Source: an uncultured bacterium (GTDB lineage: Bacteria > Bacillota_I > Bacilli_A > RFN20 > CAG-826). Taken from it: 64,000 bases of DNA. How positions within the stretch are numbered: the first letter of the stretch is position 1; every line of letters starts with the position of its first letter. Location: contig CASFTG010000002.1 in NCBI GenBank assembly GCA_949297805.1, positions 79,871-143,870 of the forward strand, written 5' to 3'. A program made the position numbers and the translations under genes. This document shows, in pieces, positions 36,223 to 44,333 of the stretch. The notes under the pieces are model-generated. The model searched no databases. It was not told the DNA's origin and saw only the letters and a list, made by a program, of their open reading frames with translations.

Positions 36223-37395
36223 ATGCAAATAAGCGAAATTCAACATTATTTGGCCCAAGAGGAGGCCGATGCCTATGTCCTCGTCGATTACGAAAACAAG
36301 AACCCGGTCTTAGTCGGGCTGCTCAGCAAAGCGATGCTGACGCGAAAGATCATCGCCATCATTCCCAAAGAAGGGAAACTTCAGCTTATCGTCCATTCCA
36401 TCGATGCCGATTTACTTAAAGGCAAGGTTGATGCCGATTTCTTCGTCTATAAGACCTGGCCGGAGATGCTCGATTATCAAAAGCAGGTCCTTTCTTCCTG
36501 CCATACCGTCTTAATGGACTATTCCCCGTCAGGACTTTTAATGAGGGTGGCGACCGCCGACGCCGGTTCGGTCGAATACATCCGGAGCCTCGGAAAGGAA
36601 ATCAAAAGTTCCGGCAACTTGCTCCAACGGCTGACCGCCGTCTTAACCGATAAACAATACGAAGAGGAATTGATTGCCTGCGAAAAGACCCTTCGAATCA
36701 AAGACGAGGCCTTCGCCTATATCAAAAAGCAAATCCTCGATAAAGGCGAGGTCAGCGAACACGAGGTCCAGCAATTCATCAACCGTCGCTTCCTTGAAGA
36801 AGGGATGACCTTCGATGAGCCGCCGCTGGTCGCCAACGGTAAGAACGCGGCCAATCCGCATTATTGCCCCACCGAGCAAGTCTATTCCGTTCTCCATAAA
36901 GGCGACTTGGTCCAGATCGATATGTGGGCCAAGCAAAACGACGAAGACGGGGTTTATGCCGACATCACCTGGATGGGATATATCGGAGAGAGAGTCCCAG
37001 AGGAATACGCTAAACGGTTCGCAATAATAAAATCCGCCCGCGACGGAGTCATCGCTTTCCTAAAAGAAAACATCGGGAAACGCCCGGTCTATGCTTATGA
37101 AGCGGATGACGTGGCCCGAGATATTATCAGTAAGGCTGGGTATGGCGATTACTTCGTCCACCGGGTCGGCCACAATATCGCGGTTGATGTCTCCTGCCAT
37201 GGGCCAGGCGCTAATCTCGATAACTACGAGACCCACGACGACCGGACGTTAATCGAGGGTTTGTCCTTCTCCGATGAGCCCGGCATCTATGCCCCGGACT
37301 TCGGCATGCGGACCGAAACGAACATTCATATCCTTGACGGGAAAGCTATCGTAGTCGCGGGATTACAAGACGCCATCATTCCGATCCTGAAATAG
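36223..37395 (+). CDS. Xaa-Pro aminopeptidase/dipeptidase (M24B)
   Basis: 390 residues: a creatinase-like N-terminal domain (about 1-140) and a pita-bread catalytic domain. Metal ligands fit: D in Q-I-D-M-W-A, D in Y-A-D-I-T-W, H in H-R-V-G-H-N-I, E in S-D-E-P-G-I-Y and E in R-T-E-T-N. It removes residues from X-Pro peptides in the cytoplasm. Monocistronic, ends in a bidirectional terminator. The variation Q-I-D-M-W (usual is L-x-D-x-G) is worth noting but keeps the Asp. Confidence 0.88.
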   Translation: MQISEIQHYLAQEEADAYVLVDYENKNPVLVGLLSKAMLTRKIIAIIPKEGKLQLIVHSIDADLLKGKVDADFFVYKTWPEMLDYQKQVLSSCHTVLMDYSPSGLLMRVATADAGSVEYIRSLGKEIKSSGNLLQRLTAVLTDKQYEEELIACEKTLRIKDEAFAYIKKQILDKGEVSEHEVQQFINRRFLEEGMTFDEPPLVANGKNAANPHYCPTEQVYSVLHKGDLVQIDMWAKQNDEDGVYADITWMGYIGERVPEEYAKRFAIIKSARDGVIAFLKENIGKRPVYAYEADDVARDIISKAGYGDYFVHRVGHNIAVDVSCHGPGANLDNYETHDDRTLIEGLSFSDEPGIYAPDFGMRTETNIHILDGKAIVVAGLQDAIIPILK

Positions 37396-37433
37396 AAAAA
37401 GCGCAGAGCTTAATTTAGTTCTGCGCCTTTTTT
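37396..37433. terminator. Bidirectional terminator between M24 peptidase and hsp20
   Basis: Stem GCGCAGA/TCTGCGC with an AT-rich loop; a T-run follows on the plus strand (37428-37433) and an A-run precedes it, giving T-run on the minus strand too. It can end both converging transcripts. Confidence 0.85.
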
Positions 37434-37446
37434 ACGGGAATTCCGA

Positions 37447-37881
37447 TTACTTAATGGCAATCGGCGAGCCTTGTTCGGGCTTCTTCTCTTCCGGCTTCGG
37501 AAGCTCGATGGTCAAGACACCGTCTTTGTAGGAAGCGGAGATGTCTTCCTGACGGAGATCACCGACGTAGTAGCTACGGGTGACCGAGCCAGAGAAACGT
37601 TCACGATGGACGAAGTTGTGCTTCTTGCCCTCTTCCGGCTTGATCGAACGCGACACGTTGGCGGTCACGGTAAGATAACCATCCTTGAGCGAAAGGTGGA
37701 TGTTGTTCTTGTCAAACCCCGGAAGATCGATTTCCATGACGTATTTGTAATCGAGTTCGCGGATATCGGTCTTCAGCGGAAGCGAGCCAAAGGACTCGGA
37801 GTTGATGTCGTCGAAGAACGACCCATCATCGAAAAAGGGATCCAAGAAGCTCCCGATGTAACGATTCAGATTGTAAGCCAT
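37447..37881 (-). CDS. hsp20: Small heat-shock protein, Hsp20/alpha-crystallin family
   Basis: 144 residues. A Phe/Asp-rich N-terminal arm (S-F-L-D-P-F-F-D-D) precedes an alpha-crystallin domain with D-L-P-G-F, L-x-V-x-A and the hallmark D-G-V-L-T-I-E-L-P; a C-terminal P-I-A-I-K tail resembles the I-x-I oligomer anchor. It holds unfolding proteins. Start chosen at 37881 because GGAGGT is 8 nt upstream; the other Met (37887) would be too close. Its promoter lies between two CIRCE elements, so HrcA control is expected. Confidence 0.93.
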   Translation of the reverse strand: MAYNLNRYIGSFLDPFFDDGSFFDDINSESFGSLPLKTDIRELDYKYVMEIDLPGFDKNNIHLSLKDGYLTVTANVSRSIKPEEGKKHNFVHRERFSGSVTRSYYVGDLRQEDISASYKDGVLTIELPKPEEKKPEQGSPIAIK

Positions 37882-37903
37882 AATCATTTACCTCCAATGG
37901 TTT

Positions 37904-37930
37904 TTAGCACTCGACTTCTTTAAGTGCTAA
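37904..37930 (-). promoter_or_regulatory. CIRCE element 1 (HrcA operator), downstream of hsp20 promoter
   Basis: TTAGCACTC, nine bases, AAGTGCTAA: one mismatch from the CIRCE consensus TTAGCACTC-N9-GAGTGCTAA. It lies in the hsp20 leader. Confidence 0.9.
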
Positions 37931-37934
37931 CAAA

Positions 37935-37962
37935 ATGATAATAGGCTTTTTAGCAGTGTCAA
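37935..37962 (-). promoter_or_regulatory. hsp20 promoter
   Basis: Minus strand TTGACA (37957-37962), 16-bp spacer, TATCAT (37935-37940). The -35 lies inside CIRCE element 2 and the start point just before CIRCE element 1. Confidence 0.75.
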
Positions 37963-37976
37963 GTCATGAGTGCTAA
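37950..37976 (-). promoter_or_regulatory. CIRCE element 2 (HrcA operator), over the -35 of hsp20
   Basis: TTAGCAGTG, nine bases, GAGTGCTAA: the right arm is perfect, the left differs at three positions. Its end overlaps the stop codon of ybaK. Centre-to-centre distance to element 1 is 46 bp. Confidence 0.75.
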
Positions 37977-38449
37977 TTTTCCTTATTTTTTGTCAGATCA
38001 ACAAAACTCGCGTGGATATACGCGCTTAAATCTAAAGGAGATAAGCAGACCTGAAATCCTCGACGGCCGCCAGAAATATAGATTTTATCGAACAATTGAG
38101 CGGTTTCATCGATAAAAGTCGGGAGGGCTTTCTTCATGCCGATTGGCGAGCAGCCGCCATGGATATAGCCGGTTAAAGAAAGCAATTCTTTCTGATGAAT
38201 CATCTGAATCGACTTGCTGTGGGCAGCTTTGGCGGCCTTCTTTAAATCCAATTCGGCGTTGACCGGAACGCAGAAAACGAAGTGTTCCTTGTTTTGATTC
38301 TCGGTCACCAAGGTTTTGAAAACCTGCTCCGGGTCTTCCCCGATAGAGGAGGCCACCGACATCCCGTCGGTCGTCTCTGGGTCATAAGTCTTTTCTTGAT
38401 AGGCGATTTTCGCGGCGTCCAATAACCGCATGACGTTGGTTTTGTCCAT
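37973..38449 (-). CDS. ybaK: YbaK/EbsC-type aminoacyl-tRNA deacylase
   Basis: 158 residues with the YbaK fold: K-T-L-V-x-E-N, an F-C-V-P-V-N strand, the catalytic-type Lys pattern and G-G-C-S-P-I-G-M-K (about residue 98) which forms the substrate loop. YbaK removes Cys mis-charged on tRNA-Pro. A TATAAT box (38459-38464) ends 9 nt before the ATG and no ribosome-binding site is seen. Its 3' end carries half of a CIRCE element of the next gene. Confidence 0.9.
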   Translation of the reverse strand: MDKTNVMRLLDAAKIAYQEKTYDPETTDGMSVASSIGEDPEQVFKTLVTENQNKEHFVFCVPVNAELDLKKAAKAAHSKSIQMIHQKELLSLTGYIHGGCSPIGMKKALPTFIDETAQLFDKIYISGGRRGFQVCLSPLDLSAYIHASFVDLTKNKEN

Positions 38450-38458
38450 ACGCCGCGC

Positions 38459-38464
38459 ATTATA
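38459..38464 (-). promoter_or_regulatory. -10 box of ybaK, likely leaderless
   Basis: Minus-strand TATAAT, 9 nt before the ATG, no Shine-Dalgarno. A TTGATA box is 19 bp upstream, so the -35 is weakly supported. Confidence 0.45.
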
Positions 38465-38469
38465 GGCGC

Positions 38470-39012
38470 TTAGCCGACGATTGTATCAACTAGCGAAGCG
38501 ACCGCTCCAACGGCGGCGGTTACCACGACTAATAGCGCCCCAGTCCCGGCGCTGGCTTTTGCACTCAGCAGGTCATCCTTCGTACCTTCCTGAACCAAGT
38601 TATTGGCCTCGGCAAAATTCGAAGGCACGCAAAGCATAAGGATGGCCGCCACGGCAAAGAGAATGACCCCGAGCAGCGCCACCACCCTGGTCGCCGTTCC
38701 CTTCTTGCTGAAACTCATGAAAGTTCCGAGTAAAGCAATAAGGATTCCCGCGCCAAGCATAACCAAAGCGACGAGAGCCAAAGGCGAAGCATTGATGACA
38801 TCCAAATCCACTCCAACAACATCGGTCTTTTGGCCAAACAGGACTTGAGAGGCAGTGAAATCAGTCACCAAGGGTTTCAAGGGGTTGTCGATCGTGTAGG
38901 TCACCATGTCGAGGGTGAACCCGCAGATGAGGCCGATGATGCCGGCGAGAACCGCCACCATCATCAAAAGGGTGTAAAGACGAAATCCGGCTTTCTTTTT
39001 CTTCTTAGCCAT
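38470..39012 (-). CDS. Four-span membrane protein of unknown function
   Basis: 180 residues; I do not recognise a family. After a Lys-rich start M-A-K-K-K-K-K there are hydrophobic helices near residues 13-33, 76-98, 108-128 and 155-177. The loop between the first two (about 35-72) is mostly polar and may face outside. A strong AAGGAGG site precedes the ATG. It lies between the PIN protein and ybaK; no functional link is evident. Confidence 0.7.
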   Translation of the reverse strand: MAKKKKKAGFRLYTLLMMVAVLAGIIGLICGFTLDMVTYTIDNPLKPLVTDFTASQVLFGQKTDVVGVDLDVINASPLALVALVMLGAGILIALLGTFMSFSKKGTATRVVALLGVILFAVAAILMLCVPSNFAEANNLVQEGTKDDLLSAKASAGTGALLVVVTAAVGAVASLVDTIVG

Positions 39013-39067
39013 GAGCGTTCCTCCTTAAAGGGTATATATAGATTTTAAGGTATGAAAATGGATTAAC

Positions 39068-39101
39068 AACAAAGAAAAGCCGCCTAATGGACAGGCGGCT
39101 T
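39068..39101 (-). terminator. Terminator of the PIN-domain gene
   Basis: Minus strand AAGCCGCCT, 7-nt loop, AGGCGGCTT, followed by TTCTTTG. Lies 22 bp after the stop at 39123. Confidence 0.85.
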
Positions 39102-39122
39102 CACTTTGTATGATAACTGGCC

Positions 39123-41117
39123 TTAATTGTTCTTGGGGAGGTTATCGAGCAGGCTCTGCAAGTCAGCAAGCGAATAACTTAACTGAGCCGCTTCCTCAGC
39201 CTTGAGCTTCTTGACCAAGGTGATCTGCGACTTGATATCCTTCTGTTTATTCTCCGCCGAATAAGTAGAGTTGGAGATGACGGATTTCAAACGCTGATCG
39301 GCTTTGACGGCCTTCTCGAAGTTCGAGGGGGTCGGCTTCTTCTCCTTCTTAGGAGTTTCCGCCGCCTTTACTTCTTTCTTCGGAGTTGCTTTCTTCGTCG
39401 GCTTAGTAGGAGTTTCCTTAGCCTTAGGCTCGGCTTTCTTCCGAGGCTTCTTGGCGGCCGGTTTAGCGGCGTCCAATGGCTTATCGGCATTCCGGGCTTT
39501 CCGTACAATCTTAGCTTTAGTCCGTTCCGAGGGTACCCCGACCATTAGGCCGGTGCCCTGGGGAACAGCCGCCGACTCGACCATGACAGGTTTGCTCTCA
39601 ACCGGAGACAGTTTCTCAGCCGGTTTCGGCTCGACGACTTTCTTGGCCCGAGTTCGTTTCTTCGGCGCCGGTTTTTCCACCGCCTCAGCTGTTTCAGTTT
39701 TGGCTTCCTCCGGTTTAGTTGCAACCGGTTTGGATTCCGAAGGCTTGGCTTCAGTCTTTTTAACCTTTGCTGGCTTCGGCTTGCTCGCGGGCTTATCGGT
39801 CGTGGTGGTTTCGATTTTCTCCGTGACTTTAATTGGCTTCTCTTCCGGCTTGGCCCCGACTAGGACGTAGGTCCGATAGCCTTTGAAGGCCTGCTCGCAG
39901 GAGAAGGAATAATCCTTGGTCACGAACTCCGCCTTTGCCTCTTTCGCCAGGTGTTCGGTGAAGAAACTCACCAGGTTAGAGAGGGCGCTTTGGGTGATAT
40001 CCAATGGCCCATGGGCGATGGCAAAATAAGGAATAGAATCGTCACGGAAGACGATGCCATAGATCGAAGCGACATCGAGGATTGAATCCTTGATGTTATG
40101 CCCGAATCCATAAAGCGGGTAATAGCCAGCCGGGCGAACATCGTTGGCTTTTGCTGGTTTAGCATCCGTTAAGGCGGCGGGCTTGATTTCAGCGGCTTTT
40201 ACCGGTTTAGATTCAGCTGGTTTTGAGGCCAAAACTTCCGGTGTGTTGGGTTTAACAGCTTCCTTCTTGCTCACACCGTTTTCAAACGGTTTAGAGGATT
40301 GTTGCGCAGTTTTTACCTCTTTTTCCTTTTTAACCGGGCGGGTTTCACGGACGATTTTATTCAATCCGGCGACATCGACTTTCAGCTTCAGAGATTTAAC
40401 CTGAGCGTAGTCTAGTTTGGAGAGGAGGCGGAGCTGATCCTTGGCTTCGTTAAGCAAAGTCTGGGGATTGTAGCTCTTATCCTCGAGGTGGGCGGCGATG
40501 TCTTTGTCTTTGGCATAGATCGCCGCCGTATCCGACTTAAAGTTTTCGTCTTTCTTCACAGGCTTAGTCGGTTTGTCCCGTAAGAAAGAATGGTTGGTCT
40601 TGCTGTCTGGATCAGTGCCCCGGTTGCGTTCCAAGGTGCCATTTTCCCCGATTTTGAAGACGTAGACGCGGAAGCCGTGTTGCGACATTTGCTCGTTAAG
40701 GCGAAGCAAATCCGTCGCGAGCGATTTATCTTGGGTGATGACCGCCAAGCGCTTGTTTAGCCGATCATAGGAGGCTTGAACGAAGATCGCGTTGTCGGCG
40801 AAATTCTGAGTCTTGTCTTTTTTCGTCACCGTCAGAAGTTTCTTCCATTTCGCGTGACGGAGAATCTTCAGCGCCCGTTTGGCAGCGATCCGCTTGCTGG
40901 CGTCTTCTTTGTTCGCGGCATGTTTCTTCAGCTCTTCGACGCATTTGTAGAAGACAAGGATCGGCTGCTTCGGATTGAGATAGCTTTTGGCTCCGGCCAA
41001 GATGTCCATCCAATCTGGGAAATTGGGATCCATGAGAGAGCAAGTATCCACGATCAGATAGTCGAACGGTGCGATTTGTTCGGCTAACGATGAGGACTTC
41101 TTCTCATCTTTGTACAT
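39123..41117 (-). CDS. PIN-domain protein with long Lys/Pro/Ala/Glu-rich regions
   Basis: 664 residues from the ATG at 41117; the frame runs 60 bp further, through the promoter. Residues about 10-170 look like a PIN nuclease domain: D-T-C-S-L-M-D, a conserved Glu in C-V-E-E-L-K-K, F-A-D-N-A-I-F and T-Q-D-K-S-L-A-T-D supply the acidic centre. A second, unrecognised globular block lies near residues 335-430 (Y-Y-P-L-Y-G-F-G-H-N ...). Between and after it are long Lys/Pro/Ala/Glu repeats, then a short helical end. Expected role: RNA cleavage with the basic tails binding RNA (inference). An AAAGGAG lies about 20 nt before the ATG, too far for normal use. Confidence 0.72.
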   Translation of the reverse strand: MYKDEKKSSSLAEQIAPFDYLIVDTCSLMDPNFPDWMDILAGAKSYLNPKQPILVFYKCVEELKKHAANKEDASKRIAAKRALKILRHAKWKKLLTVTKKDKTQNFADNAIFVQASYDRLNKRLAVITQDKSLATDLLRLNEQMSQHGFRVYVFKIGENGTLERNRGTDPDSKTNHSFLRDKPTKPVKKDENFKSDTAAIYAKDKDIAAHLEDKSYNPQTLLNEAKDQLRLLSKLDYAQVKSLKLKVDVAGLNKIVRETRPVKKEKEVKTAQQSSKPFENGVSKKEAVKPNTPEVLASKPAESKPVKAAEIKPAALTDAKPAKANDVRPAGYYPLYGFGHNIKDSILDVASIYGIVFRDDSIPYFAIAHGPLDITQSALSNLVSFFTEHLAKEAKAEFVTKDYSFSCEQAFKGYRTYVLVGAKPEEKPIKVTEKIETTTTDKPASKPKPAKVKKTEAKPSESKPVATKPEEAKTETAEAVEKPAPKKRTRAKKVVEPKPAEKLSPVESKPVMVESAAVPQGTGLMVGVPSERTKAKIVRKARNADKPLDAAKPAAKKPRKKAEPKAKETPTKPTKKATPKKEVKAAETPKKEKKPTPSNFEKAVKADQRLKSVISNSTYSAENKQKDIKSQITLVKKLKAEEAAQLSYSLADLQSLLDNLPKNN

Positions 41118-41153
41118 TGGTTGTGGTGTTTGGTTGTACTCCTTTCGACCGGC

Positions 41154-41159
41154 ATTATA
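41154..41159 (-). promoter_or_regulatory. -10 box of the PIN-domain gene
   Basis: Minus-strand TATAAT, giving a leader of about 30 nt that contains AAAGGAG unusually far from the ATG. Confidence 0.5.
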
Positions 41160-41171
41160 TATCGTGGGCGC

Positions 41172-41209
41172 GCACAATAAAAGCCTGCCGAAGGAGTGAC
41201 GGCAGGCTT
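41172..41209 (-). terminator. Terminator of the DUF1508-repeat gene
   Basis: Minus strand AAGCCTGCCG, 9-nt loop, CGGCAGGCTT, then TTATTGT, 11 bp after the stop. Confidence 0.85.
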
Positions 41210-41219
41210 AGGGGGATGA

Positions 41220-42674
41220 TCAAGCGTTCTTGGTCAAGTCGACGACTTTGGCATCGCCGATGAAGTTCCGAACCGAGGTCGCGGCCGAGAAGGCGCCATC
41301 GCGAGACGGATAGGTTTCGCCCATGACCATGATCGAACCGTTGTCGGAATAGACCCGGAACTGGTAACGGTTCTGCTTATCCTTGGCGATAGAGATCGAA
41401 TCGCCGAGAACCTTCGATTTGATGTTCTCGAAGGCGTTGAGGACCGAGTTCTTGGAGGAGTAGTTGGCAGTTACCAGCAAGGTAGCGCCATTGGAGGCGA
41501 TGAGGCGACCTTTCCATTTCTTGCTCTCCTCATCGATGAATACCTCAAACTTGCCCTTTTGTAACGGCGTCACCGGCCCGAAGTCAATCCGCCATTCGCG
41601 GAGCTCGTTTTCCGGTATTTCGTCGAGGTCGACAATCCGGCGAGCTTTGCCGAATTTCTTGACCGAGTCAAGAGCGCTTTGGGCGAACTGGTAATTTTGA
41701 TAGATCTCGCCTGCCACGATGAGCCGGGATTCATTCGCGGTGTAAATTTGGAACTGGGCATAGCCATTCTTATCAACTTTGATGCGGCCGCAGTCGGCAG
41801 AGAGGTTCTTCTTCAAGGTGGCGATACCATTTTTCGCCCCGTCCCGAGTCTTATAACCAGCCGAGACTAAAAGGATTTCGCCGTTGTTGGCTTTCAGCCG
41901 GTATTTGTAGAAACCCGCTTCGGGGAAGACCTCGTATTTGCCACTGGTCTTCGTTTCCTTTTTGGTGATAGGAGTTTCTTCAGCCGTTTCGGTTGAGGCC
42001 GGCTCTTCGGCCTTTTCTTCCGCCGGGGTTTCGGCAGGGGCTTCGGCCGTTTCCCCCTCTTCTACTTTTTCTTCTTTTTCCGCCGGGGCGGCTACTTTCT
42101 CTTCCGGCTTAACGACGACAGAGGTCAAAACCGGTTTGCTAGCCGGTTCCTCATCGGCAACCGGTTCATCCATCAAGGTATCATCACTCGCATCAGGGAC
42201 AATAGGATCGGGGTTCTCGGCTTTATAAAGACCGAAGAGGACGATCGAGGCGAGGCCGCCAAGGAGAATGATGCCAGCAAAGACGATCAGGATAATCGAA
42301 GTCGCGTCAAGCGCGGCCTCAGCGTAGATGACACCAAGGGCGCCGAGGATCCCAAAGAAGAGAATCGAAAGGAACAAGGTCCCGACCGCGATCAGGCGGA
42401 ACCGCTGCTTTTGAACCAGGGCTAAGATAAAGAGAATAACCAAGCAAAGGATCAGGACATAAGCGGCGCCGCCATAGACCCAAGCCAAAGTGGAAGCCAA
42501 TCCTGTCAACCCGGTTTGGTCGAATTTAAGTAACGGCATAATCGAATTAAACGATTCACGGAACGCGTCGGCGTCCGCCATAAAGGGCACGACAAAGCCA
42601 GCAATGCCAACAACGACGACCATCAAGGTCACCAGCAGCAGCGCGAGGGCCCAAACTTGCTTTTGTTTCTTCAT
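41220..42674 (-). CDS. Membrane protein with cytoplasmic or outside DUF1508 (YegP) repeats
   Basis: 484 residues. Four membrane helices (about 8-30, 60-85, 92-115, 125-148) are followed by a Glu/Ala/Pro/Lys/Thr-rich linker (about 155-245) and a C-terminal region of DUF1508/YegP-type units: G-K-Y-E-V-F ... Y-R-L-K-A-N-N-G-E-I-L-L-V-S, then a second full copy G-K-F-E-V-F ... R-L-I-A-S-N-G-A-T-L-L-V-T, each with a degenerate partner. DUF1508 function is unknown beyond a small beta-beta-alpha fold linked to stress proteins. The fusion to a membrane anchor through a low-complexity linker is unusual. Confidence 0.78.
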   Translation of the reverse strand: MKKQKQVWALALLLVTLMVVVVGIAGFVVPFMADADAFRESFNSIMPLLKFDQTGLTGLASTLAWVYGGAAYVLILCLVILFILALVQKQRFRLIAVGTLFLSILFFGILGALGVIYAEAALDATSIILIVFAGIILLGGLASIVLFGLYKAENPDPIVPDASDDTLMDEPVADEEPASKPVLTSVVVKPEEKVAAPAEKEEKVEEGETAEAPAETPAEEKAEEPASTETAEETPITKKETKTSGKYEVFPEAGFYKYRLKANNGEILLVSAGYKTRDGAKNGIATLKKNLSADCGRIKVDKNGYAQFQIYTANESRLIVAGEIYQNYQFAQSALDSVKKFGKARRIVDLDEIPENELREWRIDFGPVTPLQKGKFEVFIDEESKKWKGRLIASNGATLLVTANYSSKNSVLNAFENIKSKVLGDSISIAKDKQNRYQFRVYSDNGSIMVMGETYPSRDGAFSAATSVRNFIGDAKVVDLTKNA

Positions 42675-42927
42675 AGTTTTCTTACCTCGCTATCATTGTT
42701 AAAGATAATACGAAATTTTGCAATACCAAAATAGTCTTAAATTTGAAGAATTTATAGTTGTTCCGGTTTTTGCCTTATATAGGATTTAAAGATAGGAAAA
42801 AGCATTTTGTGGTCTTGCCATCGAAACTATTTAGATTCTATTGACGGAAACTTTCGTAATCAACTGCAAAACATATTATGGCCAAGGAAAAACATTTTTC
42901 CTTTTTCTGATTAGTTTTTTCCTGCCA
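42675..42927. other. AT-rich intergenic region upstream of the DUF1508 gene
   Basis: About 250 bp, clearly richer in A+T than the coding DNA. On the minus strand TTGATT, 17 bp, TAGAAT lies near 42840 and TTGCAA, 17 bp, AACAAT lies just before the DUF1508 gene; either may be its promoter. No open frame or RNA gene is recognised. Confidence 0.5.
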
Positions 42928-42952
42928 AGAAAAAAGCCCCGAAAATGGGGCT
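42928..42952 (-). terminator. Terminator of the RlmD-like gene
   Basis: Minus strand AGCCCC, 6-nt loop, GGGGCT, then TTTTTCTTGG. Confidence 0.85.
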
Positions 42953-42971
42953 GAGAAACACATAAGATTAC

Positions 42972-44330
42972 TTACTTGAGCGAGAGGGAGACGACCGTTT
43001 CTACATGGAAGGTCTGGGGGAACATATCAAAAGGCTGAACCGATTCAACTTTGTAGGCCTTGGCGAGATAAGCGACGTCCCGGGCGAGGGTGCTCGGATC
43101 GCAGGAGACATAGACGATGCGTTTGGGGCGCAGTTTCAAGGCCGCCTTCAAGAATCTTTCGTCCGCGCCTTTCCGCGGTGGGTCCATAAACAAGACATCG
43201 ACGCTCTCGCCCTTATCAGCCATCTTAACCATAAAAGAGGAGGCGTCATCGCAATACATAAGGAAATTGGCAATCCCATTTCGTTTGGCGTTGCGGATCC
43301 CGTCTTGCACCGCTTGCTTTACGATTTCGACCGAAATAACCTGCTTCGCGTCTTTCGCAGCGATCAAACCGATCGTCCCGATTCCGGAATAGGCGTCGAA
43401 GACGATTTCCTCGCCGGTCAGTTTAGCGGCTTCCATAGCGTAGGAATAAAGCTTCTCGGTCATAACCGGATTGGTTTGATAAAAGGATTTGGCCGAAATC
43501 TGAAAACGGACGCCGCAAAGCGAATCCTCGATAAAGCCTTTGCCATAAAGTACCCGTTCCTTCTCCCCGAGGATCACCGAGGTTGAACGGGGGTTGATGT
43601 TTTGAATGATAGTCGTGATCTCCGGGCACTCTTTAAGCAAAGCCTTAACCAAGTTATTCCGGCCCGGGAAAGAATCGACCGAGGTGACCAAAACCACCAT
43701 GATTTCGGGTTTATAGTAACTAGTCTTAATCAAAACATGGCGGATAATCCCGGTCCTGGCATCTTCGTTATAAGGCTCGATCCGCATCGATTTGAAAAGC
43801 TTCTTGCAGGCCGCCAAAATCGGGCCGGATCGTTTATCCTCGATATAACATTCCTCCACTGGGACGATGACATGTGTGGAGGATTTGTAAAAGCCACAAT
43901 AAACGTTGCCGCGGTCATCCTTACCAAACGGCATCTGAATCTTATTTCGATAATAATATGGGTCGTCCATCCCGACACACGGGGCGACATTTACCTTCAT
44001 TTTGGCCAGGCGGCGGAATTGTTCCTCGACCTTGGCAGATTTAAAGGCCAACTGGGCGGGATAGGCTAATTGCTGAAAGCAGCAACCGCCGCAGGCATGG
44101 CATATCTTGCACCGCGGTTGGATGCGATCGGGGGATATTTTGCGGAGTTTTTTGATGTTTCCGAACAAAGCCCCATTCCGTTTATAGGCGATTTCGACCT
44201 CGCCTTCCTCACCGATGAACATTCCCTCGACGAAAACGGTTTGGCCTTCACCTTTAAAGACGCCCTTGCCTTCGAAAGAGAGGTCGACGCAGGTGCCGGA
44301 GATTATTTTCTTGGGGAAGGAAGACCCCAT
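42972..44330 (-). CDS. 23S rRNA (uracil-C5)-methyltransferase, RlmD/RumA family
   Basis: 452 residues. TRAM domain (about 8-60), a Cys cluster C-K-I-C-H-A-C-G-G-C that holds a 4Fe-4S centre, and a SAM methyltransferase core with F-D-A-Y-S-G-I-G-T-I-G, D-P-P-R-K-G and the catalytic-Cys motif V-S-C-D-P-S-T-L. It methylates U1939- or U747-type sites of 23S rRNA; several paralogues exist in Firmicutes, so the exact site is open. It follows metG by 3 bp in the same operon. Confidence 0.92.
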   Translation of the reverse strand: MGSSFPKKIISGTCVDLSFEGKGVFKGEGQTVFVEGMFIGEEGEVEIAYKRNGALFGNIKKLRKISPDRIQPRCKICHACGGCCFQQLAYPAQLAFKSAKVEEQFRRLAKMKVNVAPCVGMDDPYYYRNKIQMPFGKDDRGNVYCGFYKSSTHVIVPVEECYIEDKRSGPILAACKKLFKSMRIEPYNEDARTGIIRHVLIKTSYYKPEIMVVLVTSVDSFPGRNNLVKALLKECPEITTIIQNINPRSTSVILGEKERVLYGKGFIEDSLCGVRFQISAKSFYQTNPVMTEKLYSYAMEAAKLTGEEIVFDAYSGIGTIGLIAAKDAKQVISVEIVKQAVQDGIRNAKRNGIANFLMYCDDASSFMVKMADKGESVDVLFMDPPRKGADERFLKAALKLRPKRIVYVSCDPSTLARDVAYLAKAYKVESVQPFDMFPQTFHVETVVSLSLK

Positions 44331-44333
44331 AGG

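Noticed and set aside
39304..40404. Long plus-strand open frames opposite the PIN-domain gene
   Set aside because: They mirror the Lys/Pro/Ala-rich repeats and have no promoter or ribosome-binding site of their own.
42841..42870. TTGACG on the plus strand in the 42.7-42.9 kb gap as promoter
   Set aside because: No -10 box at a fitting distance and no plus-strand gene follows.
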